Of a stretch of DNA of 30,231 nucleotides, positions 13,292-20,809 are shown piece by piece. The DNA lies in contig JBOHLS010000028.1 of NCBI GenBank assembly GCA_050729835.1, positions 1-30,231 of the forward strand, given 5' to 3'. This stretch comes from REEB95 sp050729835 (GTDB lineage: Bacteria > Pseudomonadota > Alphaproteobacteria > ATCC43930 > CGMCC-115725). Below the pieces are notes generated by a model. The model searched no databases and had not been told where the DNA came from. It saw only the letters and a list, made by a program, of their open reading frames with translations. A program made the position numbers and the translations under genes. Each line of letters begins with the position of its first letter. Within the stretch, counting starts at the first letter, position 1.

Positions 13292-14926
13292 TCAGTTCGC
13301 GGCGCGCGGCAGCAGCCGCCATGCTGGCATGCCGGCGATTTCGCCCAGCGGCTCGATCTTGTAGCGGCTGGCGAAGAAGCTGGTGAACTTGGCCTTGGGC
13401 ATGCCGTCGCGGGTCAACAGCATCCACGGCGCGTTCCAGTTCCTGGGATCGAGCGCCGCGAAGATGACGACGCGGCCGCCGCGCGCCAGCACCGGATCGA
13501 CCTTGGCCTGGACCGCGGCAAAGAACACCGGTGCATCCTTCGATTGCTCGTAGAGCTGGTCGAGCACCAGATGTGGCGTCGGCAGGGTGAAGAAGCTCAT
13601 GTTCGGCCCGCCGCCATAGGTGACGAAATAAAGGAAGAGGTCGCTGGCGCCGTAGTCGCGCGCCAGCTGTGCCTGGTAGCGGTCGAGCGGATAACGCGCC
13701 TCGGGTATGGCCCAGAGTGCCAAGTTGAGCGCGATGGTGCCCGCCGCCCAAACCGGCAGCGCGGCGCGCATCAGGCGCGGCGGCGTCACCATCAGGAACA
13801 GGAACACCGTCGGCACGGTCAGGTGGAACCAGTGCTCGGGCTCGTTGATGTTGAAGAACAGGTTCCAGGACAAGGCGCTGACGATGAAGGCGAGCGGCAT
13901 CAGCAGCGGCGCGCCTTTCAACGACAGCCACGCGGTGCGCAGATAGACCGCGGCGAGCAGGATCAGCGTCGCCAGCCACGGCGCCGCCTGGAGAACGAGA
14001 CGGCCGGCATAAGGCGCCAGCGACGGAATCTGATGTAGCAGCCAGGCGCGCATCACCGGGCCGAGCGCCGGCGCGGCGATGAAATTGTTGACCGTGCCGA
14101 AAACCATGCGGCCGGCGAGGTCGCTCCACGAGAACCAGCCGGTCCTGAGCGCATCCTTGGCGCCGACGCTGGCGCCGAACGTGTCGGGCGTCAGCCACTG
14201 GCCGAAGAAGACAAGGCGCGCGAGTTCGAGCAGCGCCAAGAACAGAAGCCCCGCGGTGGCGCCGTAGAGCGCGGCGCGGCCGATGCCTTTGGCCCAGCCG
14301 TCGCCGTGGCGCAGGGTCGCCAGCAGAATCACCAGCGCGACGAAAGGCGGCGCGGCGAGACAGCTCGAATGGAACGCGGCGGCGAGCGCCAGGAAGATGC
14401 CCGACCAGACCAGCGTGCGGTTGCGCGCGCTGCCGGCGGACAGATCGCGCTCCCATACCGCCGCGAAATAGAAGGTTGCTGTCAGGAACGGCAGCGCCAG
14501 CAGCTTCATGTGGCCCGTTGGGGCCAGCGTCAAAATGTTGCAGCTGGCAGTGACCAGCGCCGAGGCCACGACGCGCTGCCACAATCCCACCTCGAAGCGC
14601 AGCAACGCGAAATAGAAGACGCCGATGCCGGCGGCGGCGAAGACGGTGTTGATGTGCTTCTGGCTATGCTCGGCGCTTTCGCCGAAGCCCAGATACCAAT
14701 GCCAGAGCAGCGTCACCGGCTGGAGCCAGACATGGCCCATGTCCCAGACGAACTTGCCGCTGTCGATCTGGGCGACGAAGCGCAGCACGTCGTGATAGGG
14801 TAGCTGGCCGTAAAGCGAGACATAGAAGGCGGCCGCGGCCACGGCGGCCAGAGCCGGCTCCCACAAGAGTCGCGCCAGCGCGCCAGCGCGGCGACCGGCG
14901 AATTGGGCTTGTTCTGCGGAAACCAT
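13292..14926 (-). CDS. polytopic membrane protein of unknown function
   Basis: This 544-residue protein begins with a cytoplasmic basic stretch. About ten or more hydrophobic spans follow (for example EPALAAVAAAAFYVSLYG, SGIFLALAAAFHSSCLAAPPFVALVILLATL, LYGATAGLLFLALLELARLVFF). A soluble C-terminal domain starts near residue 430. The first loop holds YHDVLRFVAQIDSGKFVWDMGHVWLQP, and the later FNINEPEHWFHLTVP may face the same side. An acidic first loop and a C-terminal soluble domain recall GT-C glycosyltransferases, but I see no decisive motif, so no function is assigned. ATG 14926 is preferred because the frame upstream to 15091 looks non-coding. It has no same-strand partners. Confidence 0.75.
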   Translation of the reverse strand: MVSAEQAQFAGRRAGALARLLWEPALAAVAAAAFYVSLYGQLPYHDVLRFVAQIDSGKFVWDMGHVWLQPVTLLWHWYLGFGESAEHSQKHINTVFAAAGIGVFYFALLRFEVGLWQRVVASALVTASCNILTLAPTGHMKLLALPFLTATFYFAAVWERDLSAGSARNRTLVWSGIFLALAAAFHSSCLAAPPFVALVILLATLRHGDGWAKGIGRAALYGATAGLLFLALLELARLVFFGQWLTPDTFGASVGAKDALRTGWFSWSDLAGRMVFGTVNNFIAAPALGPVMRAWLLHQIPSLAPYAGRLVLQAAPWLATLILLAAVYLRTAWLSLKGAPLLMPLAFIVSALSWNLFFNINEPEHWFHLTVPTVFLFLMVTPPRLMRAALPVWAAGTIALNLALWAIPEARYPLDRYQAQLARDYGASDLFLYFVTYGGGPNMSFFTLPTPHLVLDQLYEQSKDAPVFFAAVQAKVDPVLARGGRVVIFAALDPRNWNAPWMLLTRDGMPKAKFTSFFASRYKIEPLGEIAGMPAWRLLPRAAN

Positions 14927-15050
14927 GGCGGAAACCCCGCCCCGGTATAGGGTTTCTTGATTGAGGAAGCGTGAACACCCCGACGCCGGCAGCCTGCGCG
15001 CCCGGCGCAAAGCCGGTTTGCTTGCAGCGGGATAGCCAGAAGCCGGGGGC

Positions 15051-15062
15051 CACGCTAGCGTG
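15051..15062. promoter_or_regulatory. 12-bp palindrome upstream of the GST gene
   Basis: CACGCTAGCGTG is a perfect 12-bp palindrome centred 33 bp before the GST start codon, in the divergent gap between the membrane protein and GST genes. It could be an operator, but its short length in GC-rich DNA means chance is possible. Confidence 0.25.
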
Positions 15063-15089
15063 CCGACCACAGATCCACGGAGGGGTTCC

Positions 15090-15701
15090 ATGAAACTCTA
15101 TTATTCGCCGGGTGCCTGCTCGCTCTCGCCGCACATCGCCTTGAATGAGGCCGGCTTCACCTACGAGACCGAGAAGGTGGACCTCGCGACCAAGAAGACC
15201 GAAAAGGGCGCCGATTTCTTCGCCGTCAATCCCAAGGGCTACGTGCCGGCGCTCGCGCTCGACGACGGCGCGGTGCTGACCGAGGGACCGGCAATCCTGC
15301 AGTACCTCGGCGACCAGAAGCCGGCGAGCGGCATCGTCCCCAAGGCCGGCACGATGGAGCGCGTGCGCGCGCAGGAGTGGCTCAACTTCATCACAAGCGA
15401 GCTGCACAAGACCTATGGGCCGCTGTTCCGGCCAACCACGCCCGACGAATACAAAAAGCTGTCGCGCGAATACCTCGCTAGGCGCCTCGCCGTTCTCGAT
15501 AAGCATCTCGCCGGCAAGCAGTACATCCTGGGCGACAAGTTCAGCGCGCCCGACGCTTATGCCTTCACCGTGCTACGCTGGTCGCAATACACCGGCATCG
15601 ATCTGTCGCCCTACGCCAACATCCGGGCGTTCATGGACCGCATGAATGCCCGGCCCAAGGTGCAGGAGACCTTGAAGCAGGAAGGCCTGGTGAAGGCCTA
15701 G
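15090..15701 (+). CDS. gst: glutathione S-transferase, beta class
   Basis: This 203-residue cytosolic GST conjugates or reduces electrophiles with glutathione. The start MKLYYSPGACSLSPHIALNEAG carries the beta-class Cys10 that can form a mixed disulfide with glutathione. NPKGYVPAL with the cis-Pro and LTEGPAILQYLGD (glutathione-binding Glu/Gly/Pro) complete the thioredoxin-like domain, and a helical C-terminal domain includes GDKFSAPDAYAFTVLRW. A strong ribosome binding site, GGAGGGG (15079-15085), fixes the start at 15090; an in-frame ATG at 15060 is rejected. The gene stands alone between a divergent membrane protein gene and an interspersed repeat. Confidence 0.92.
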   Translation: MKLYYSPGACSLSPHIALNEAGFTYETEKVDLATKKTEKGADFFAVNPKGYVPALALDDGAVLTEGPAILQYLGDQKPASGIVPKAGTMERVRAQEWLNFITSELHKTYGPLFRPTTPDEYKKLSREYLARRLAVLDKHLAGKQYILGDKFSAPDAYAFTVLRWSQYTGIDLSPYANIRAFMDRMNARPKVQETLKQEGLVKA

Positions 15702-15731
15702 CTGTCGAACGCTGGATTGATACCGTCCGGC

Positions 15732-15837
15732 CTTCGAGATGCCCGCTACGCGAGCTCCTCAGGCTGAGCAACTTTTCTCAGCGCCACAAAGAAACGTCCT
15801 CATGCTGAGGAGCGATGCAAAGCATCGCGTCTCGAAG
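15732..15837. repeat. interspersed palindromic repeat (rhizobial REP-like unit)
   Basis: Two outward arms begin and end with CTTCGAGA (15732-15739) and TCTCGAAG (15830-15837). Inner blocks GCTCCTCAG (15754-15762) and CTGAGGAGC (15805-15813) also pair, and GCGATGC/GCATCGC (15812-15828) forms a local hairpin. The CTCGAAG / CCTCA-CTGAGG wording is that of extragenic palindromes found many times in Bradyrhizobium and related genomes. It occupies the gap between the convergent GST and SDR genes, where it may help end transcription from both sides. Confidence 0.75.
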
Positions 15838-15866
15838 CACGCAAGGTGATCCTGCAACGTTGCGCC

Positions 15867-16565
15867 TCAGCTCCTGCCGTAAACCGGCACGATCGCGCCG
15901 CGGGTGACGTGGTTCGCGGGCGAGGCCAGGAATAGGATGGTCGACGCGATCTCGTCGACCTTGGGCCAGGCATCGTGCTTGGCTTTGGGCATCGCGGCGC
16001 GATTGGCCGGCGTGTCGATGACCGAGGGCGAAACGGCGTTGACCAGGATGCCGTCGCCGGCGACCTCCTCAGCCAGCGCCTGGGTCAGCGCCGCGACCGC
16101 CGCCTTGCTCGCGCCGTAGGCCGCCATGCCCGCCGCCAGGCGCGGCTCAAGCGCCGGTCGCGCCGCGACGTTGACGATGCGGCCGCCCTGGCCGTTCCGG
16201 CGCAACGCGCGCACCGCGGCGGCGCAGCAGAGATGGCAGGTGACGAGGTTCATTTCGATCATCTTGAGCAGATCGGGCTTCTTGGTGTCGGCGATCGCGG
16301 TCATGGCGAAGCCGCCGGCGAGATGGATCGACGCCCACAGCGCGCCGGCGCCGTCGTAGACGCGCGCCACGTCGCTTTCGCTGGCGAGATCGGCCGGCCC
16401 GATCAGCGTCACCCGGTCCTTGAACGGAAACTGCGCCGCTTCGGCCGCGTGGATATAGGGCACGACGCAGGCCGCGCCGCGTGCAAGCAGCGCCTCGACC
16501 ACGGCCCGGCCGAGCGCGCCGGTGCCGCCGGTGACGACGACGGTGCGACCGCTATAATCGGTCAT
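15867..16565 (-). CDS. short-chain dehydrogenase/reductase-like protein
   Basis: This 232-residue Rossmann protein has the SDR cofactor motif TGGTGALG (12-19), a shortened HLAGGF in place of NNAG (81-86), and YGASK (Tyr150, Lys154). The C-terminal part has the usual NAVSPSVIDTPANR. The region that normally holds the catalytic Ser, about 13 residues before the Tyr, reads VNVAARPAL with no Ser. The enzyme is therefore unusual or inactive as a reductase. No acidic residue follows the Gly-rich motif at the NAD position (end of strand 2 reads VVPYIHA), so cofactor preference is unclear. It is divergent from rsmB, with 36 bp between start codons. Confidence 0.82.
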   Translation of the reverse strand: MTDYSGRTVVVTGGTGALGRAVVEALLARGAACVVPYIHAAEAAQFPFKDRVTLIGPADLASESDVARVYDGAGALWASIHLAGGFAMTAIADTKKPDLLKMIEMNLVTCHLCCAAAVRALRRNGQGGRIVNVAARPALEPRLAAGMAAYGASKAAVAALTQALAEEVAGDGILVNAVSPSVIDTPANRAAMPKAKHDAWPKVDEIASTILFLASPANHVTRGAIVPVYGRS

Positions 16566-16601
16566 CAAACGCCAGTGTAGTGGATCAAATCCAGCCCTGC
16601 C

Positions 16602-17888
16602 ATGAGTGCGAAACCCGCCGATGCCCGCGCCGCCGCGCTTGCCCTGCTCGACACCGTCCTGGCGCGCCGCATCCCGCTCGACCAGGCGCTTGCCGAGAAC
16701 GGTATTCTGCCCGAATTGAGCGTGCGCGACCGCGCCTTCGCCCGGCTGTTGATCGCCACGGTGCTGCGCCGCCTCGGCCAGATCGACGATACGCTGGAGC
16801 GCTGCCTCGCCCGGCTGCTGAATCCCGGCACGGTGCGCGACATCCTGCGGCTGGGCGCGGCGCAGCTGTTGTTCCTCGACACGCCGCCGCATGCCGCGGT
16901 CTCCACCTCGGTCGATCTCGCCGCCATCCACAGCCCGGCGATGAAGGGCCTGATCAACGCCATCCTACGACGCGTGGCGCGCGAAGGCGTCGACATCGTC
17001 AAGCAGCAGGACGCGGCGCGGCTCGATACGCCGGACTGGCTCTGGGAGAGCTGGTGTGCCACCTACGGCGAGACGACCGCCCGCGCCATCGCCGCCGCGC
17101 ATTGGCGCGAGGCGCCGCTCGACCTGACAGTCAAGGCCGACCGCGACGCCTGGGCGGCGAAGCTCGAAGCCAAGATTCTGCCCACCGACACGTTGCGCCG
17201 CGCGCCGGGCGGCACGGTCGAGAACCTACCAGGCTACGCCGAGGGCACTTGGTGGGTGCAGGACGCCGCGGCGGCGCTGCCGGCCCGGCTTTTCGGCAAG
17301 CTCGACGGTGCGACGATCGCCGATCTCTGCGCCGCACCCGGCGGCAAGACCGCGCAGCTCGCCGCCGCCGGCGCGCACGTTATCGCGCTCGATTCATCCG
17401 CGCCGCGCCTGCAGCGCCTGCGCGACAATCTCGCGCGGCTCAAGCTGACGGCCGAATGCGTCACCGCCGACGCCGCGTCCTGGCAGCCGACCGAGAAGCT
17501 GCGCTTCATCCTGCTTGATGCGCCTTGCACAGCCACCGGCGCGGCGCGACGCCATCCCGACGTGCCGCACCTCAAATCGCTCGCCGACGTCACGCGCCTG
17601 GCGGCGCAGCAGGACCGCCTGCTCGCCAACGCGATCCAGGCGCTGGCACCCAACGGACGGCTGGTCTATTGCGTCTGCTCGCTTGAAGCCGAGGAGGGCC
17701 CGACGCGCATCGCGCGGCTGCTGGACGAAGGCGCGCCGGTCGAACGCCGCCCGATCTCGCCAGCGGAGATCGGCGGGCTCGCCGAATGCATCACGCCCGA
17801 CGGCGATCTGCGCACCTTGCCCAGCCATTGCGCGGAGGAAGGCGGGCTTGATGGCTTCTATGCCTGCCGGCTTGCGCGCAAGCCTTGA
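16602..17888 (+). CDS. rsmB: 16S rRNA (cytosine-967-C5)-methyltransferase
   Basis: RsmB (Sun/Fmu) methylates C967 of 16S rRNA with SAM. The 428-residue protein has an N-terminal NusB-like RNA-binding domain (about 1-135) ending near MKGLINAILRRVAREG. The Rossmann methyltransferase follows: DLCAAPGGKTAQLAA for SAM binding, LLDAPCTATGAARRHPDV with Cys309, and VYCVCSLEAEEG with the nucleophile Cys359. The 50-residue spacing between the two Cys equals that of E. coli RsmB. It is the first gene of a plus-strand run continuing with rpe. Confidence 0.93.
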   Translation: MSAKPADARAAALALLDTVLARRIPLDQALAENGILPELSVRDRAFARLLIATVLRRLGQIDDTLERCLARLLNPGTVRDILRLGAAQLLFLDTPPHAAVSTSVDLAAIHSPAMKGLINAILRRVAREGVDIVKQQDAARLDTPDWLWESWCATYGETTARAIAAAHWREAPLDLTVKADRDAWAAKLEAKILPTDTLRRAPGGTVENLPGYAEGTWWVQDAAAALPARLFGKLDGATIADLCAAPGGKTAQLAAAGAHVIALDSSAPRLQRLRDNLARLKLTAECVTADAASWQPTEKLRFILLDAPCTATGAARRHPDVPHLKSLADVTRLAAQQDRLLANAIQALAPNGRLVYCVCSLEAEEGPTRIARLLDEGAPVERRPISPAEIGGLAECITPDGDLRTLPSHCAEEGGLDGFYACRLARKP

Positions 17889-17919
17889 AGCCGCACGGCA
17901 TCCCTGTTAGTCAGGCCGC

Positions 17920-18588
17920 ATGCAGCAGACGACCCGGGTTGCGCCTTCGATCTTGTCGGCGGATTTCGCGCGCCTCGGCGCCGAGATCGAGGCCATTACC
18001 GCCGCCGGGGCCGATTACATCCACGTCGACGTGATGGATGGCCACTTTGTGCCCAATCTGACGATCGGGCCGGTGGTGGTGAAGTCGCTGCGGCCGCACA
18101 CCAAGCTAACCTTCGACGTCCACCTGATGATCGCGCCGGTCGATCCCTATATCGAGGACTTCGCCAAGGCCGGCGCCGACATCATCACCGTCCATCCCGA
18201 GGCCGGGCCGCATCTCCATCGCACGATCCAGCTGATCAAGTCGCTCGGCAAGAAGGCCGGCGCCGCGCTCAACCCGGCGACGCCCGTCGACGCGATCGAC
18301 TACGTCCTCGGCGACCTCGACCTAGTGCTGGTGATGAGCGTAGATCCGGGCTTCGGTGGCCAGAGCTTCATTCCCGCCGCGCTCGACAAGATCCGCGCGG
18401 TGCGCCAGCGCATCGACCAGACCCGGCGCGCCATCGACCTCGAAGTCGACGGCGGCATCAATTTCGAGACGGCGCACGAGGCGGTCGCCGCCGGCGCCGA
18501 CGTTCTGGTCGCCGGCACCGCGACCTTCGCCGGCGGCAACGGCGCCTATGCCCGCAACATCGCGAGGTTGCGCGGCGGAGAGCGGTGA
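17920..18588 (+). CDS. rpe: ribulose-phosphate 3-epimerase
   Basis: This TIM-barrel enzyme interconverts ribulose 5-phosphate and xylulose 5-phosphate in the pentose phosphate pathway or Calvin cycle. The 222-residue protein has APSILSADFARLG, YIHVDVMDGHFVPN with metal ligands His35 and Asp37, FDVHLM with His68, the MSVDPGFGGQSF loop, LEVDGGIN with the second catalytic Asp, and a phosphate-binding VAGTATF. All key residues are present. Its TGA overlaps the ATG of the heparinase-like gene (TGATG), so translation is coupled. Confidence 0.96.
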   Translation: MQQTTRVAPSILSADFARLGAEIEAITAAGADYIHVDVMDGHFVPNLTIGPVVVKSLRPHTKLTFDVHLMIAPVDPYIEDFAKAGADIITVHPEAGPHLHRTIQLIKSLGKKAGAALNPATPVDAIDYVLGDLDLVLVMSVDPGFGGQSFIPAALDKIRAVRQRIDQTRRAIDLEVDGGINFETAHEAVAAGADVLVAGTATFAGGNGAYARNIARLRGGER

Positions 18589-20150
18589 TGGCGCTGCGCG
18601 ACTGGGTCTCCCGCTCGGCGCTCTACAATCTCGCCCTCTGGGGTCCGGCGCCGAGCGAGCTGCGCCTGCGACTGACCGAGACCTGGCCGGGCGATCCGCA
18701 GCGCGGCGAGGCGCTGCTCGGCCAGGCGCCGCAATGGACGGCGGCCAATCACCGCTTCGGCTTTCTGGCCGATCTCGCTGCGCTCGGCACCGAGCCGGCG
18801 ATACGCGCGGCGCGTGCTGCCGCAGCCGACTGGCTCCGGCGTTGCGACGCCGTCGAGCCGGTGTCGTGGGGCGCCGAGATTCTGGGCGAGCGCCTGTTCG
18901 CCTGGGTGGCGCAACACGATCTGCTGGCCGCGCCGCCGCAGGACGCAGAATTCCGCCGCGCGCTGCTGATGAGCTTGGCGCGCCAAGCGCGCTATCTCCA
19001 TCGCATCTGGCGCCGGGCGACCGGCATTGGCCGGCTGCTGGCGCTGCGCGGCCTGATCGCCGCCTTGGCCGCGCTCAGGGACGAGCGCCGGCTCGGTTCG
19101 GCTTGCGCGCGCCTAGCCGCCGAGGCGAAGGTGCAGATCCTGCCCGATGGCGGGCATATTTCACGTAGCCCCAACCAGCAACTCGCGGCGCTGATGGCGA
19201 TGATCGACGCGCGCGACGCGCTGAGCGCGGCCAGCGTCGAGATTCCCAAGGGCGTGATGGACGCGATCGACCGCGCCGCGCCGATGCTGCGCTTTTTTCG
19301 TCACGGCGACGGCGGGTTGGCGCTGTTCAACGGCGCAACGGCCGGGGACGTCGAGTTGATCGACTTAGCATTGCAGCGTTCGGCGGCCAAGGGCCGGGCG
19401 CCGGCGTGCGCACCGCAGACCGGCTACGAGCGACTGCAGGCCGGGCGCAGCTTGGCGCTGTTCGATTGCGGCGCGATGCCGCCGGCGCCGTTCGACGGCG
19501 ACGCCCATGCCGGCGCGCTCGCCTTCGAGTTCGGCCAGGGCCGCGAGCGGCTCGTCGTCAACTGCGGCGCCTATCTCGGCAACGACGCGCACTGGCGCGC
19601 CGCCATGCGCGCGACCGCGGCGCATTCGACGCTGATCGTCGCCGACACGGCTTCGGCGACCGTCGGCCGCGACGGCCCTTTCGCCACGCGGCCCGAGGTC
19701 AAGGCGCAGCGCAACGAGCAGGATGGCAATGTCTGGGTCGGCGCCAGCCATACCGGCTATGTGCCGAATTTCGGCTTGCGGCACGAGCGCGAGCTTTATC
19801 TCGCCGCCGATGGCGACGACCTGCGCGGCGAGGACCGGCTGGTGGTAGTCGGCAACGGCCCGCCGCGCGGCCACGGCTTCGCCATCCGCTTCCACCTGCA
19901 TCCCGACGTGCAGGCCTCGACCACGCAGAACGGCAACGCCGTGCTGCTGAAATCGCCGAGCGGCGTATTCTGGCGGCTGAAGGCGGCGGGGGCGGTGATG
20001 AATCTCGCCGAAAGCGTCTATCTCGGCGACGGCGCCGCACGTAAGACGCAGCAGGTGGTGCTCGACGGCCACGCCGGCTCGACCGGCGTCGCAGTCAAAT
20101 GGGCCTTGAAGCGCGAGGCCAAGAAGGACGAGAAACCGAGCGAGGAGTAG
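18588..20150 (+). CDS. heparinase II/III-family protein
   Basis: This 520-residue protein has a helical toroid-like N-terminal half (FGFLADLAALG, WGAEILGERLFAWVAQHDLL, ARQARYLHRIWRR) and the heparinase II/III beta-sandwich C-terminal half from about residue 280. The latter is marked by FEFGQGRERLVVNCGAYLG, RATAAHSTLIVADTASA and RELYLAADGDDLRGEDRL. Family enzymes cleave acidic polysaccharides by beta-elimination. Here there is no signal peptide, and the gene sits between rpe and purH in many alphaproteobacteria, so a role in cell-envelope glycan turnover is only inferred. ATG 18588 is chosen over GTG 18585. Confidence 0.85.
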   Translation: MALRDWVSRSALYNLALWGPAPSELRLRLTETWPGDPQRGEALLGQAPQWTAANHRFGFLADLAALGTEPAIRAARAAAADWLRRCDAVEPVSWGAEILGERLFAWVAQHDLLAAPPQDAEFRRALLMSLARQARYLHRIWRRATGIGRLLALRGLIAALAALRDERRLGSACARLAAEAKVQILPDGGHISRSPNQQLAALMAMIDARDALSAASVEIPKGVMDAIDRAAPMLRFFRHGDGGLALFNGATAGDVELIDLALQRSAAKGRAPACAPQTGYERLQAGRSLALFDCGAMPPAPFDGDAHAGALAFEFGQGRERLVVNCGAYLGNDAHWRAAMRATAAHSTLIVADTASATVGRDGPFATRPEVKAQRNEQDGNVWVGASHTGYVPNFGLRHERELYLAADGDDLRGEDRLVVVGNGPPRGHGFAIRFHLHPDVQASTTQNGNAVLLKSPSGVFWRLKAAGAVMNLAESVYLGDGAARKTQQVVLDGHAGSTGVAVKWALKREAKKDEKPSEE

Positions 20151-20154
20151 CGGC

Positions 20155-20751
20155 GTGAACGAGCGTGCGGCCTTCTTCCAGGGCACCGAGATGCCGACCG
20201 CCGGCTGGTGGCCGGTGCTGTGGCCCAATCCGGCCGCCGTGCTCGCCGCCATGGGCATCGGGCGCGACATGGACGTGATCGACCTGTGCTGCGGCGACGG
20301 CTGGTTCACCGCGAAGCTGGCGACGGTCGCCGGGCATGTCGTCGCCATCGACCTCGATCCCAAGTTTCTCGATATGGCGCAGGTGCGGGTCTCGGCGGCG
20401 GGCGCGACCAACTGCGCCTTCGTCGAAGGCGACGCCTGCGACATCGCCGCCTTGGTGCCGCGGGCGGTCGATTACGTGCTGATGGGCAACGCCTTTCACG
20501 GCGTGCCTGAGCCGGCACGGCTGGCGGCCGCCGTCCGCGACGTGCTCAAGCCCGACGGCAGCTTTGGCGTCATTAATTGGCATAAGCGGCCACGCGAGAA
20601 AACGCCGGTGTCGGGCGAGCCGCGCGGGCCGCGCAGCGAGCTGCGGCTGTCGCCCGAGGAAACCGCCGCGCGCGTGACGCCGGCGGGGCTGAAGCTTTCC
20701 CGCATCGTGGAACTGCCGCCTTACCATTACGGCGCGATCTTCGTCCGCTGA
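20155..20751 (+). CDS. class I SAM-dependent methyltransferase
   Basis: This 198-residue methyltransferase has motif I VIDLCCGDGWFTAKLA, the acidic end of strand 2 in AIDLDPKFLDMAQ, motif II/III around FVEGDACDIAALVP and YVLMGNAFHGVPEP, and a closing PPYHYGAIFVR. The substrate cannot be read from the sequence; the family includes small-molecule and quinone-type methyltransferases. It starts with GTG four bases after the heparinase-like stop and is probably cotranscribed with it. A 58-bp gap leads to purH. Confidence 0.82.
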   Translation: MNERAAFFQGTEMPTAGWWPVLWPNPAAVLAAMGIGRDMDVIDLCCGDGWFTAKLATVAGHVVAIDLDPKFLDMAQVRVSAAGATNCAFVEGDACDIAALVPRAVDYVLMGNAFHGVPEPARLAAAVRDVLKPDGSFGVINWHKRPREKTPVSGEPRGPRSELRLSPEETAARVTPAGLKLSRIVELPPYHYGAIFVR

Positions 20752-20809
20752 CCTTGCGCGGCGCCGGGCGCGGCCTTATGGTCGCGTTGCCTTTTCGCGC
20801 GGAAATCCC

